A DNA stretch of 64,000 nt from Dyadobacter sp. 676 (GTDB taxonomy: Bacteria > Bacteroidota > Bacteroidia > Cytophagales > Spirosomataceae), in contig NZ_CP159289.1 of NCBI RefSeq assembly GCF_040448675.1, forward strand, positions 1,302,001 through 1,366,000, read 5' to 3'. Positions 8,463 through 17,996 of the stretch are shown one piece after another. The notes beneath the pieces are model-generated. The model had not been told where the DNA came from and ran no database searches. It was given only the letters and a program-made list of their open reading frames with translations. The position numbers and the translations under genes were made by a program. The first letter of the stretch is position 1, and every line of letters begins with the position of its first letter.

Positions 8463-10594
8463 CTGGTCGTACCCGGCCTGTTGAATGCCTGCCCGAGCAC
8501 TGTAAGGAATTCCTTTTCGGAGAACGGCTTGCCTAGCACACCTGTAATACCAAGACCCGCGTAAAAATCCTTGTCGCGGTCGGACAGATCACCGGTGAAC
8601 CCTACCACGGGCGTCATGGCCCTGGATAAATCCGCATTGCTCCGAATTTGCCTCGTCAGCTCGGCTCCATCCATTCCGGGCATGTGGATGTCGGTAATCA
8701 CGAGGTCGTAATGTTGTTTTTCGAAAAGTTCGAGCGCATCGTCCCCCGAGCCGACCAGATCGTATGAAAGCCCGTGCTTTTCGAGCAACCTGCTCATCAG
8801 CACCAGGTTCAGTTTCGTATCGTCGGCGACGAGTACTTTTTTACCTTTAAAATCAACCGGCGATATTGCAGGCGGCCGTGTTCCCGCAGGCCGTACTTTT
8901 ACTTTTTCAGCAACCTGCATCGGAATGTCGACCTTAAATTCAGACCCCTTCCCCAGCACACTTTGGACGGAAATTTTTCCTCCGTGCAGTTCTACGATGC
9001 GCTTGCAAATAGCAAGCCCGAGTCCTGTTCCCTGCTTCACAACCGACGGACCGTCGATCTGGCTGAAATCCTTGAATATTTCCCCCAAATGTTCCTGCGC
9101 GATGCCAATCCCCGAATCCTTCACACCGATATTCAGGTGCTTTTTCTGCCCGTCGGCATTGTCGAGACTGGCTTCAACGATCACATTTCCGCGTGCCGGC
9201 GTGAATTTAATCGCATTGCTGAGAAGGTTGATCATCACCTGTTTTATCCGAAACTCGTCACCTAACAGATAAATCTCCCGCGCGATGTTCAACTCAGGAA
9301 CGATGCGGATGTCCTTTTCATCGGCCAGAACGCTCATCAATGCGAGCACCTCGTTGATCAGCTCCACAGGATTAAAAGGCTGGTATTGAAGCGATAATTT
9401 ACCCCGTTCCAGTTTCGAGAAATCGAGGAGGTCGTTCACGAGCGTCAGCAAAATCCGCGAGGAGCTTTGAATAGCCTCGACACTTTCTTTCATTTGCCCG
9501 TCGAGCCGGCCGGTGTCCATCAATTGGGAAAAACCGATGATCGCATTCAGCGGCGTCCTGATCTCGTGCGTTACCTGTGCGAGGAACTCGCCTTTCTGTT
9601 TGGCCGTCTCGGTCGTCAATGCGGCATATCGGAGGATTGTGACGTCGTTACGGTATAGCTTAATCACATTCCGGATGATAATGACCGTCATCACCAGGAC
9701 TACCAGGGCACCTACCCACAGCAGGTGGTTAACCTCTTCGAATTTGTCGGACGTTTCCGTTAACAGCAGTCTTCTGAACTGCCTCGCTTTTGCCTCCTCG
9801 GCTGCTTTCAGCCCTTTCAGCGTCAGTTGCAGATTTGCAAAGAGCTCGCCGTTCAGGAACAGCAACCTTTGCTCTGCTTCATTCAACTGCCTTTTTACCC
9901 TGTTATATTCATCGTAACGGCTCAGGTCTAGCTCCTGTGCGAGCAGGTAAGGCATTATCAGCGAATCGCGCTGGATAATCACTTTGGTCTTTTCTTTGGT
10001 TACTTCGTCGTCACGCTTGTTGATGATGGCGTCGGCCAGCCGCTTGAAAAGGCCACGTTTCTTCTTTCTCGGATCGGCCACTACCACCGAATCGACCTTC
10101 GACGTCTTTTTTACCCGAATGGCCGGCCGGTGTTGTTTCGAAAGTTCCTGCTTGTCCTGCTCGCTGCGCTGGACCGACAGCGCCAGCAGGCTGTCGACAA
10201 GAATTTTCATCCGGATGAATTCGTCGTTACTTTCCCGCTTGCTTTCTATCAGTCCCGACAATGCAGACGACCGGTTGGCCCGCTCGGTTTCGAATTCGGT
10301 AAGGATATTGGAAACGGTTTGCAACTGGCTGGTAAACAACCGCAAATAGGTAGAATCCTGGGTAATGATAAAAAGCCGGCTGTTGTTTTCGGCGACGTAT
10401 AATAGCGAAATACAGGTATCAATTTTCTGATAGCCATTCACATCCTTACGGAGTTCCTGGATGTTCTCACGGATGGTTTGCGACTTCACACGCGTGAGCA
10501 ATATCACGAATACGAACGAGCCCAGTATGACAACCAACAGGATGGTCCAGATCACTAATGCCCGTGACAGGGGGCGTAAAGGAATTTTCATCAT
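8459..10594 (-). CDS. Hybrid sensor histidine kinase with carboxy-terminal receiver
   Basis: This 711-aa protein has two membrane helices (about 13-33 and 291-309) enclosing a 255-residue extracytoplasmic region that is highly charged and contains a lysine/arginine-rich stretch (RKKKRGLFKR at 176-185). Then follow HisKA with THEIRTPLN (H343), HATPase_c with N box NLLSNAIKF and G boxes DSGIGIA and GTGLGLAI, and a receiver with D591/D592 and phospho-acceptor D635 in ITDIHMPGMDG. The sensory region has no domain I recognise. There is no HTH or Hpt domain, so the output must be another protein. It stands alone; the adjacent LytTR system at 10753 has its own kinase. Confidence 0.93.
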   Translation of the reverse strand: MMKIPLRPLSRALVIWTILLVVILGSFVFVILLTRVKSQTIRENIQELRKDVNGYQKIDTCISLLYVAENNSRLFIITQDSTYLRLFTSQLQTVSNILTEFETERANRSSALSGLIESKRESNDEFIRMKILVDSLLALSVQRSEQDKQELSKQHRPAIRVKKTSKVDSVVVADPRKKKRGLFKRLADAIINKRDDEVTKEKTKVIIQRDSLIMPYLLAQELDLSRYDEYNRVKRQLNEAEQRLLFLNGELFANLQLTLKGLKAAEEAKARQFRRLLLTETSDKFEEVNHLLWVGALVVLVMTVIIIRNVIKLYRNDVTILRYAALTTETAKQKGEFLAQVTHEIRTPLNAIIGFSQLMDTGRLDGQMKESVEAIQSSSRILLTLVNDLLDFSKLERGKLSLQYQPFNPVELINEVLALMSVLADEKDIRIVPELNIAREIYLLGDEFRIKQVMINLLSNAIKFTPARGNVIVEASLDNADGQKKHLNIGVKDSGIGIAQEHLGEIFKDFSQIDGPSVVKQGTGLGLAICKRIVELHGGKISVQSVLGKGSEFKVDIPMQVAEKVKVRPAGTRPPAISPVDFKGKKVLVADDTKLNLVLMSRLLEKHGLSYDLVGSGDDALELFEKQHYDLVITDIHMPGMDGAELTRQIRSNADLSRAMTPVVGFTGDLSDRDKDFYAGLGITGVLGKPFSEKEFLTVLGQAFNRPGTTS

Positions 10595-10752
10595 GTACAG
10601 TTTGTCGATTCATCCCCGGCGTCTGTCGTAGGGAAACCGATCTTTCGAGGATTGGTTAAACAAAGGTAAAAAACCGCATACAAATCAGGAATATGCGGAC
10701 ATTTTATTTGGTATACCTTACTTCAAAACCGGTTACATGATGACCTTCGACG

Positions 10753-11520
10753 CTATATTTCAAGCCACGCTTTGAATGCCGGGGCCTTTTCCCTGCTTAC
10801 GACAACCTCCTGCGAAGCCTGCGGCCGAAGCTCGACTTTCAATTTGCCGTTAAAATACGTATGAATCTTCCGGATAGCGTCGATACGGGCGATAAACTGA
10901 CGGTTCAACCGGAAAAAATTCGCCGGGTCCAGCAAAGATTCCAGTTCTTCCAACTTGTAGTCCACCAGGTATTGCCGGCCGTCGGTCGCTACGAGGCATG
11001 CCATTTCATTGGTGGTGTAAAAATAAGCGACATGTTCCTGATTGACCGGGATCAGCTGCTCGCCATTTTTGACCAGAAACCGCGTTTTAAATGGCCTTCT
11101 GGTCATTTCCAGGCTATCCAGCAGCGTCTCCACTTTTCTTGCGTAAGCCTTTGGTGAAAAGTCTTCACGGATATTCTCGTATTTCCGGATAGCTTCCGCC
11201 AGTTCGGGCGCCTTAATGGGTTTCAGCAAATAATCGATGCTTTTGACCCGGAAAGCCTTGATCGCGTACTCATCGTAGGATGTCGTAAAAATGATCGGGC
11301 TATGTGCCGGAAACTCTTCGAATATCTGAAAACTGAGCCCGTCGGCGAGCTGTATGTCGGAAAAAATCAGGTCCACAGGCTCCGCATGGGCGAACCATTC
11401 CCGTCCGGCTTCCACACTTTCCAGCACAGCCGTCACTTCCATGCGTGGGTCGAGCTTTTTAATCAGCTTTTCCAGCCTCTCCGCAGCCGGATATTCGTCT
11501 TCAATGATCAGTATTTTCAT
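10753..11520 (-). CDS. LytTR-type response regulator
   Basis: This 255-aa protein has a receiver (acidic E7-D8-E9, phospho-acceptor D55 in FSDIQL, K at DYLLKPIK) and a carboxy-terminal LytTR DNA-binding domain (about 150-255) with the FFRLNRQFIARIDAI signature. I use ATG 11520; a TTG at 11538 directly after the kinase stop would add six residues and is less likely. It is the last gene of a three-gene unit, TonB receptor - LytS kinase - this regulator, with an 18-base gap after the kinase. LytTR proteins bind direct repeats as dimers; targets here are unknown. Confidence 0.93.
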   Translation of the reverse strand: MKILIIEDEYPAAERLEKLIKKLDPRMEVTAVLESVEAGREWFAHAEPVDLIFSDIQLADGLSFQIFEEFPAHSPIIFTTSYDEYAIKAFRVKSIDYLLKPIKAPELAEAIRKYENIREDFSPKAYARKVETLLDSLEMTRRPFKTRFLVKNGEQLIPVNQEHVAYFYTTNEMACLVATDGRQYLVDYKLEELESLLDPANFFRLNRQFIARIDAIRKIHTYFNGKLKVELRPQASQEVVVSREKAPAFKAWLEI

Positions 11521-11538
11521 AGCCACTTCATTATCCAA

Positions 11539-12567
11539 TTAACCGGCCTGCTGCCCAAGCAGCGGGATTTTAACGGTAAATTTCTCCCCTCCCCGAACCA
11601 CCTCCACGGCCCTGTCTGTCAACAGATTGTATCGATTGACGATGTTCTGCAGGCCCACCCGCGTCGATTTTTCGAGAATGGTCTTTTCGGAAATATTGTT
11701 TTCAACCACCAGATATCCCTCCGCTTCCTCACGGATCAGGATATTTAACGGGTTTTCCCGCGAGGCCACATTGTGCTTGATCGCATTCTCGATCAACATT
11801 TGCAGGCTGAGCGGTGCAATATGCCGCGTCAATGCAACCGGCGACAGCTGCTTTTCAACCCGCAAATTATCCCTGAAACGGATCTTGTTGAGATACACGT
11901 AAGCGTCCACAAACGCCAGTTCCTCGCCCAGCAGCACCGTATTTTTATTGCGGCTCACAAGCACATAACGATATACGTCCGACAGCCTTTCGAGGTAATC
12001 CTGCGCAGCGGTATTCTCATCGTCGATTAACGCTGCCAGCGTATTCATGCTATTGAATAAAAAATGCGGGTCGAGCTGATTTTTAAGCACTTCCAGCTGC
12101 GACTGTACATTTTCCCGCATGAATGCCTCCGTTTTCCGAACATTCATTTTCCAGGCATCAAAAAAGTAAACGGCTTCATAAACCAGGTAGACGATCACGG
12201 TAGGCACGATACTGATCCGGAAACCCATTGCGAGGGCGCTTATGTGATAAACCGGTTTATAGTAAAGCTCATCGAGCAGCAGCGACACCAGCAATACATA
12301 CGCGACAGCCAATACGGCCTCGGCCGCTATCCGTTTACTGGTTTGGGCATACTCCGGGAAAATCCGTCGCATCCGGATAATAATGTACCTGTTACCCTCC
12401 CAGAAAGTAAGCGTAAGCAGCGTCGAAAAAAGTACACTAACGAAGAAAAGCCGGCTCAGTTTCAGAAATTCATCGAAATTGACCATTACCGCAATCGACA
12501 ACCCCATGAGCGGAATGCCGATCATCCTCCATTTCCGGTCGTTGAGCGTGTAGGCCTTTTCTTTCAT
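11539..12567 (-). CDS. LytS-family sensor histidine kinase
   Basis: This 342-aa protein has four predicted membrane helices in residues 10-140, a short coiled coil, and a His_kinase domain with the phospho-site NQLDPHFLFNSMNTLAALI. The N box is LQMLIENAIKHN and the G box region reads GLQNIVNRYNLL. No separate sensory domain is visible beyond the membrane part, as usual in this family. ATG 12567 is chosen over a TTG at 12591. It lies between a TonB-dependent receptor (51 bases upstream) and its LytTR partner, and all three read the same way, which suggests co-transcription. Confidence 0.92.
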   Translation of the reverse strand: MKEKAYTLNDRKWRMIGIPLMGLSIAVMVNFDEFLKLSRLFFVSVLFSTLLTLTFWEGNRYIIIRMRRIFPEYAQTSKRIAAEAVLAVAYVLLVSLLLDELYYKPVYHISALAMGFRISIVPTVIVYLVYEAVYFFDAWKMNVRKTEAFMRENVQSQLEVLKNQLDPHFLFNSMNTLAALIDDENTAAQDYLERLSDVYRYVLVSRNKNTVLLGEELAFVDAYVYLNKIRFRDNLRVEKQLSPVALTRHIAPLSLQMLIENAIKHNVASRENPLNILIREEAEGYLVVENNISEKTILEKSTRVGLQNIVNRYNLLTDRAVEVVRGGEKFTVKIPLLGQQAG

Positions 12568-12618
12568 CCGTGTATGAAATTTGGCGGGCAAACTACTCGT
12601 TTACCGGCCAAATTTCAA

Positions 12619-14994
12619 TTAAAATGTGTATCGGAAATAGGGTACAGGGAAAAATGGCTGCTGGTACTGATTTGCCAGCTCGTTGGTCCTCGGATTATAC
12701 GTTTGCTGGAAAATATTTTTGCGGGCAGTCACGTTCTGCAAATCCATCGAAAACTCCATTGTGCTTCGGCGCATTTCGCGACGGTAGGAAAAACGGATGT
12801 CGGTTCGGAAGTAGGCTGTTTGCCGAAGGGAGTACGCCTGGTTTTCATCGTAAACGGCAGAGCCTTTGATACGCGACGCCGCCAGATTCAGCGGTGTGAC
12901 ATACTTGCCGCCTACCAGCGATGTTTTAATGTTTGCGCTGAGAACATTGTTCTTACCGAATCGGAACTCCTTGCCTCCGAGCGCATTGAGCACATATCTG
13001 GTATTAAAGGCGGTGTTACGCTCCACCCTGTCGCTGCCTTTGTATTTCGAATCGAACAGGGAGCTCGTTAATAGGAAGTAGTAGCCTTTGTTGAAATATC
13101 TCTCCAAAGTGAGTTCGACGCCCATATTGTGCCCGGTACCTTCGTTCACCAGACTGTCGCGATCGGAGGGCCCAAACGACGCACCCATGTTCAGCGCCGA
13201 ATAACCCGACGCCCGGCGCTCCACCGGAACGTTGAACAATACCTGGTAGTACGGCTCAATTTTCAGAAGCAGGTTCTCGGTCAGACGGTTCCGATAACCG
13301 AGTACAAAATGGTGGCTTTGGGTAAAACCCAGATTCCTGTTCGTTTGCACGGGTCCCGATTCACCAGGTGTTTGCACAAAATAGGTGTAGATGTTCTGTG
13401 CCTGGCTGTTCAAACCGTAACCGGCACTCACCGACTGTCCTTCCCCAAACGCATATTGCAGGCCTACCCGCGGCTCCACAGCGACATTGTTGCTCAAATC
13501 ATAATGCTGAAAGTGGACACCCGTCGTGAAAATCACACGCTGCGAAACACGGTACTTCCATTGCGCATACGCCTGTGTGAGCACGGTTCTTTCCCCGCTC
13601 ACATCCGCCCGGACGATATCGATTTTCCCTGCCTGATAGATAGAGCGGTTGTACAGGGCAAAATCAAGCAAGTCGACCGTCACACCTCCGTACAGGCTGC
13701 TTTTTGCATTTATTTTATGTCTCAGGTTCAAAACAGCCGAGTATTTGGAGGTATTATATCTGGCTTCTCCGCTCAAAAACGCCTCACGGCTAACGTTGCT
13801 GATGGAATCGCCGCTAAACCGCTCCCGGGTGGCGCTCATGCCCAAAGTGAGTCTGGCAAACGTTTTAGGGGTAAGATTGTGCTCATAAGCCAGTCCGAAA
13901 ATGCGGGTGCCATATTTGACCCGCGTGTTCGTATTTTCAGTGCCATATAAATTCGTAAGCGTTGTATCAACCTCATTCCCCAGGAAAGTCACGTCGCTGC
14001 TTCCAACGATCCCAAAAAGTGCCAGTTTGCCTTTGTTTCCCTTGGGCACTGCGATTTTAAAATTCAGGTCCTGATAATCCGGAATGGCCGTGCCTGTACC
14101 GAACTGCAAGCCAAGCGCCTTGAAAAGCCCCATCGTGGAATAGCGGTAATTCAAAAGGAAGGATGCTTTGGAATTCCTGGTAAAAGGCCCCTCCGCGCCC
14201 AGTTCGAAGCCGTTGAAACCGACCTGCCCCATCAGCTCATGTTTCTGATTATTGCCTTCCCGCAATTGCAGGTCAAATACCGCCGATAAGGCATTCCCAT
14301 ACTGAGCGGGAAAGGCACCGGTAAGAAAGTCGGATTTCCCAAGAACATTGTTGTTGAGCATGCTTACAGGCCCGCCTGTGGCCGCAAACGAGCCGAAATG
14401 GTTGGGATTAGGAATGTTAAGGCCTTCGAGCTGCCACAATGTGCCTGAGGGCGAGTTGCCACGCACGACGATATCGTTTCGTGAGTCATCGCCCGACACT
14501 ACACCGGCGAAATTGGCCGCCATCCTCGATGGATCTCCTAATGCCCCCGCGTAGCGTTTGGTATCTTCCACATTAAAAGACCGGCCGCTCACGACCGACA
14601 ATTCATTATTCGTCCTCGTTTTGTCATTCTTCCGGTCGGCGGTAACCAGTACTTCATTCAGGTTTTGCACAGCCTCGGTCAGGGTTACATTCAAAATCAC
14701 CTCTTTCCCAGCGGTAACGATAATATTCGACAATTGCTGAGGCTCATACCCAATCATCGTCACCTGAAAAGTCCGCCGGCCCGTGGGCACCCCAACGATA
14801 ATGAAGTCTCCGTGAACATCTGTAACCGCGCCTACCGGGCCCTCCGCTGATTCCCCGACCAGTAGTATCGATGCGCCGATCACCGGTGATTTGGAAACTT
14901 CGTCGCGTATGTTTCCCCGGATTGTTTGCGTGCCTTCCTGTGCGTAAAGGTTAGCAGCGTAAATAAATGTCATGGCTAATAGTAATGCTTTCAT
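12619..14994 (-). CDS. TonB-dependent receptor with CarboxypepD_reg-like domain
   Basis: This 791-aa outer-membrane protein has a signal peptide (MKALLLAMTFIYAANLYAQ), a CarboxypepD_reg-like beta-sandwich (about 24-105, IRGNIRDEVSKSPVIGASI), a plug domain (about 110-230, with IVVRGNSPSGTLWQLEGLNI) and a carboxy-terminal beta-barrel ending PYFRYTF. It resembles receptors sold as general nutrient importers, with no SusD partner nearby, so a sugar-polymer role is not indicated. The gene is the first of a unit with a LytS kinase and LytTR regulator, an arrangement that suggests signalling or self-regulated uptake. The ligand is unknown. Confidence 0.93.
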   Translation of the reverse strand: MKALLLAMTFIYAANLYAQEGTQTIRGNIRDEVSKSPVIGASILLVGESAEGPVGAVTDVHGDFIIVGVPTGRRTFQVTMIGYEPQQLSNIIVTAGKEVILNVTLTEAVQNLNEVLVTADRKNDKTRTNNELSVVSGRSFNVEDTKRYAGALGDPSRMAANFAGVVSGDDSRNDIVVRGNSPSGTLWQLEGLNIPNPNHFGSFAATGGPVSMLNNNVLGKSDFLTGAFPAQYGNALSAVFDLQLREGNNQKHELMGQVGFNGFELGAEGPFTRNSKASFLLNYRYSTMGLFKALGLQFGTGTAIPDYQDLNFKIAVPKGNKGKLALFGIVGSSDVTFLGNEVDTTLTNLYGTENTNTRVKYGTRIFGLAYEHNLTPKTFARLTLGMSATRERFSGDSISNVSREAFLSGEARYNTSKYSAVLNLRHKINAKSSLYGGVTVDLLDFALYNRSIYQAGKIDIVRADVSGERTVLTQAYAQWKYRVSQRVIFTTGVHFQHYDLSNNVAVEPRVGLQYAFGEGQSVSAGYGLNSQAQNIYTYFVQTPGESGPVQTNRNLGFTQSHHFVLGYRNRLTENLLLKIEPYYQVLFNVPVERRASGYSALNMGASFGPSDRDSLVNEGTGHNMGVELTLERYFNKGYYFLLTSSLFDSKYKGSDRVERNTAFNTRYVLNALGGKEFRFGKNNVLSANIKTSLVGGKYVTPLNLAASRIKGSAVYDENQAYSLRQTAYFRTDIRFSYRREMRRSTMEFSMDLQNVTARKNIFQQTYNPRTNELANQYQQPFFPVPYFRYTF

Positions 14995-15255
14995 TGGCTA
15001 TGTTTATGAATTACTATGCCAAAATTCCCGGTAACACTCCCGGTTTGAAATACGCCGGAAGGTTAACCGTATGGATCGGGGGGGCGAAACGGCGGGAGAA
15101 TGCGGGGAATCGTTGCGGCGCAGGCATCGGGAGGACCAATTCCGCAGAAACAAATAAACTAAGGGCAATACGCCATTATCCGATCCGCGCACGGATCACT
15201 CTGAAAGCAGTCGTGAAAGAGCTAAGGTTGAAGCAGCTAAGGGAAAAGATATTCG

Positions 15256-16003
15256 CTAAGCATTTTTGATCTCCCCGACCGACAACCCGGTTATTTCGGC
15301 GATCGTTTGGAGGTCGAATCCTTTGGCTTTCATATTGCGGGCGGTAAGGAGCAGGCCTTCTTCTCTACCTTCTTCCCTGCCTTTGGCTATACCTTTTGCA
15401 AAACCTTCCTTCATTCCCTCTTCTATTGCTTCTTCCTTCGCGTACGCCATGGAATTTTCATTATCCCATTTGGCCTTCAAATATGCATCCCACGCCATCT
15501 TTTCTTGCTGATTAAGGTTACAAACTTCTGCAATTTTGAAAGCTTTGTCGAAAACGGGCGTCCTGAGAACGACCGGGATCTCATCTAATTTACTCAGATT
15601 TTCAACAAATACAGCCATCTGTCCAATTCCATGACAAGCTCAGTCCTATTAAATCGTACTCCCAGTTAGCCCCACCCGCTTTCGCCTGGTCGCGAATCAG
15701 CGAAGCCGCATAATACAGGCACCTGTCTTTAAAGTATTTCTGCCTTATTCGTTGCACCTCGATGATAAACTGTTCGCCGTCGACTCCGGTACAAACCAGG
15801 TCGAAAATAGCCTTGCGGGCGCCGGGCTGCTGACCACCATTCTCATTCTGATTATATGTCAAATCGGCGATCCGGCGCTCACCGGCAAGCACTTCATTCA
15901 GAAAATTGATTAATACATCCTTGCCAGCCTCGGTACCGAACATTCTCTTAAAACCAAAATCGGTAAACGGATCAATGAACCTGCCGGAGCGAACTTCCTG
16001 CAT
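15256..16003 (-). pseudogene. Rpn/PD-(D/E)XK nuclease family transposase-like protein, degraded
   Basis: The start at ATG 16003 encodes DPFTDFGFKRMFGTE, VLINFLNEVL and FIIEVQRIRQ with a conserved nuclease core, typical of the Rpn (PF12784) family, which is usually about 290 aa. After YDLIGLS an internal segment of roughly 50-60 residues is missing. A piece reading ELVMELDRWLYLLK appears in another frame, and after a further one-base loss in an A run (15599-15602) the frame resumes as NLSKLDEIPVVLRTP and ends with repeated EEG/KEG units and a final stop at 15256. The deletion plus a frameshift make it a true pseudogene. Such genes are recombination-promoting nucleases often found in multiple decayed copies. 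Confidence 0.85.
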
Positions 16004-16057
16004 GGATAATGGTATTTAGTGTGTGATGATAAAAAATTCGATCTCGGAACATACAGA

Positions 16058-16231
16058 ATTACCCGCTACCGAACTTCTGCAAAGCCCGTTCGCTGACTTC
16101 CATTTTATCAAACGGCAGTAGGGAAATGAGGGATCGCATCATTCCTGTTAAGAGACCTGCGCCGGCGGTTTTCCATACACTTCATCAGCCATTAATCCCC
16201 GACTTTCGTACGTTGCCCGGTGATCCGCCAT
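16058..16231 (-). pseudogene. Possible small gene remnant of unknown function
   Basis: From ATG 16231 the minus strand reads MADHRATYESRGLMADEVYG and KPPAQVS, then hits TAA. Adding one T there lets it continue as LTGMMRSLISLLPFDKMEV and ALQKFGSG to a stop at 16058, for 57 residues. The upstream sequence also stays open (AQVLLGN), so this may be the tail of a longer decayed gene. The composition looks coding, but I know no family and cannot exclude chance. The 290-base gap between the nuclease pseudogene and the YdcF-like gene holds nothing else that I can see. Confidence 0.3.
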
Positions 16232-16291
16232 GTTGCCTAAGAGGACTTGGGCGCTAACCCATAGTGGCGATCTCAGCCAGAGCGGTTAATC

Positions 16292-17554
16292 CTAGGGATC
16301 AAGCGGCTCATCGGCGTCGATGTGCAAAGCATCCAGTACCGGATAAAACTCGAAATCAGTTTCACTGAGCCGCTTCCCCAACTTATAAGGCACGTGATTG
16401 ATTTCCCTCAAACACCGGGTCACGAAAGCGTCGTTGGTGATATAGTAGCTTTGTGAGCGCATTGTCGAAACCAGGCAAGGCTTATCGACCGGCATTCCAT
16501 AGCGGTACAACAACCTCACGCCATTACGCATGTTCGTAGTAGTGTGGCGCGCATGCGGGTCCATGATAATCGCGTTTTCGGGCACTTTCAACACCTCCAT
16601 CAAAAACTTTTTCATTTCAAACGCCTCGCTGAACTTCGTTTTGAACGGGTGCACCCGCCCTCCTGAAACCAGAATGTAAGGTGCCAGTCCTTCAAAATAG
16701 CGCAATGCGGCCACCCGGCAACGCAGCATTCCCCCTTCGCTCAACCCGCGGTCATAGGTATCCGGGCCTGCCCCCGGAACGAGAATCAGTGTATATTTGA
16801 ATTTATTCCAGTCGATTTTTTTTACACGCTCGAATGCCGCCTTGTTCACCGTCGCAACCATCGGCTCATAATCAGCCGCTTCGTGCCTTTCGTTCACTTC
16901 CAGAAATTGCAGCGCGTAGTGCATCGACGGCCCAAAGAACAGCCCCGTACTTTTCCTTTCCTGACGAACAATGTCGGTTACGTCATAAACCAGAACCGGA
17001 TAACTTTTCGCGGTGGTTTTGAATTCAATGGAGTCGATGGCAGGATAGTTCGGCTTTTTGCCTTCCGCGTATACCTCAATGGCGTGGTTAACACTCCTGG
17101 CGTCCTGCTCCCAGGCCTTTCTCAGCAATTCCCGGCCGCTTGCGCCTTTGAAAAGGATATACGTTCCGGAAGGAACGAGGTGCTGTTTCATCAGCTCTCC
17201 CAACGCATTGTTTTCGTCGTAAAGCGCTTCCAGCCGCATTCCTATCGCGTTAACTTCTTCGGGTGAGAACTTCATTTTATCCGTATAGCAACGGAAGTCG
17301 TTCTTGCATTCCCTTACAGACGTTTCGAGGCTTTTGTATTTCGAAGAAGCCACATTTGCCAGTTCGCTGTCCTTTTCCAGTAAAGTCTTCACATCGGGCA
17401 GGGACTCAAACAGCGTGAGTAAATACCAGTTTTTGGATTGTACAAATGATTTTCCGGGCAGCAGCTGGTACTCTTGCTTCGGCGCGCGGCTGGTTTGGGC
17501 GAAACTGTTCAGCGCGAGGACCATTAAAAAGCCAAGGATCAAAGGTTTAGTCAT
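16292..17554 (-). CDS. Exported YdcF/ElyC (DUF218) family protein
   Basis: This 420-aa protein has a signal peptide (MTKPLILGFLMVLALNSFAQ) and a long amino-terminal region followed by a DUF218 domain at about 250-400. The domain shows LILVPGAGPDTYDRGLSEGG, YILVSGGRVHPFK, EAFEMKKFLMEVLKVPENAI and HARHTTTNMRNG, the conserved family signatures. DUF218 proteins (YdcF, SanA, ElyC) are linked to envelope integrity and peptidoglycan metabolism, with no firm enzymatic activity. The amino-terminal 230 residues are an addition not found in the small YdcF proteins. It has no clear operon partner; a 900-base non-coding stretch lies upstream. Confidence 0.82.
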   Translation of the reverse strand: MTKPLILGFLMVLALNSFAQTSRAPKQEYQLLPGKSFVQSKNWYLLTLFESLPDVKTLLEKDSELANVASSKYKSLETSVRECKNDFRCYTDKMKFSPEEVNAIGMRLEALYDENNALGELMKQHLVPSGTYILFKGASGRELLRKAWEQDARSVNHAIEVYAEGKKPNYPAIDSIEFKTTAKSYPVLVYDVTDIVRQERKSTGLFFGPSMHYALQFLEVNERHEAADYEPMVATVNKAAFERVKKIDWNKFKYTLILVPGAGPDTYDRGLSEGGMLRCRVAALRYFEGLAPYILVSGGRVHPFKTKFSEAFEMKKFLMEVLKVPENAIIMDPHARHTTTNMRNGVRLLYRYGMPVDKPCLVSTMRSQSYYITNDAFVTRCLREINHVPYKLGKRLSETDFEFYPVLDALHIDADEPLDP

Positions 17555-17769
17555 AGGGATAAAAGGAATTTAAAAAGGTCTGCAAACTAAGTGATTCCGT
17601 TTTATGGAAGCATTAACTGAAAGTTAAGAAACAAAAAAGCATCAGCGAATGCGGCGACCCGTCGTAGCTATACCACCATACAAGAAAGAAAACGTCCGCC
17701 GTGCACTCGTGGAACGCTTCTCGATATACGCATTGTCCCGGACGATATTGCGCACGTCGCAGAGCACGC

Positions 17770-17787
17770 TGTGACGGCTTTGTCACA
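17770..17787. promoter_or_regulatory. TGTGAC-N6-GTCACA palindrome
   Basis: A perfect 6-bp inverted repeat with a 6-base spacer. The half site TGTGA resembles that of Crp, but the true Crp spacing is TGTGA-N6-TCACA, and here it is two bases wider. It lies 216 bases upstream of the YdcF-like gene start and 690 bases before the LytTR gene. It may be chance. Confidence 0.2.
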
Positions 17788-17902
17788 TAATTAGAATGAT
17801 TGCCGTAATAATGCAGACGGACCTGGCCGCGGAGGTGAAGGGAAGAAATGTAGAATAACCAGCGGCTTATTATTTGTCGAGATTTAACTACAAAGTGACT
17901 TG

Positions 17903-17996
17903 TATTTTTGTATCAAAACCGGAATTAATTAAACAACTTGTTAACAAATACTGAAACAAAAAAGCCCCCGACAAAATGCCAGGAGCTTTTTATTTT
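17903..17996 (+). ncRNA. Possible short transcript between a -7 element and a terminator
   Basis: TATTTTTG at 17903-17910 matches TAnnTTTG. About 50 bases later an imperfect hairpin (AAAAAGCCCCC at 17960 against GGAGCTTTTT near 17984) is followed by a T-rich run. The predicted RNA of about 80 nt has no open frame of note. A -33 element is missing and the hairpin stem is poor, so the evidence is weak. Confidence 0.2.

Noticed and set aside
15004..15260. GATCCG-N4-CGGATC inverted repeat and similar short repeats upstream of the receptor gene
   Set aside because: Six-base repeats of this type are expected by chance in GC-rich sequence and have no conserved spacing to a start.
14967..15269. 100-aa open frame upstream of the TonB receptor
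   Set aside because: It overlaps the receptor start on the other strand, has no coding-like composition and no family resemblance. It is probably just GC-rich promoter sequence.
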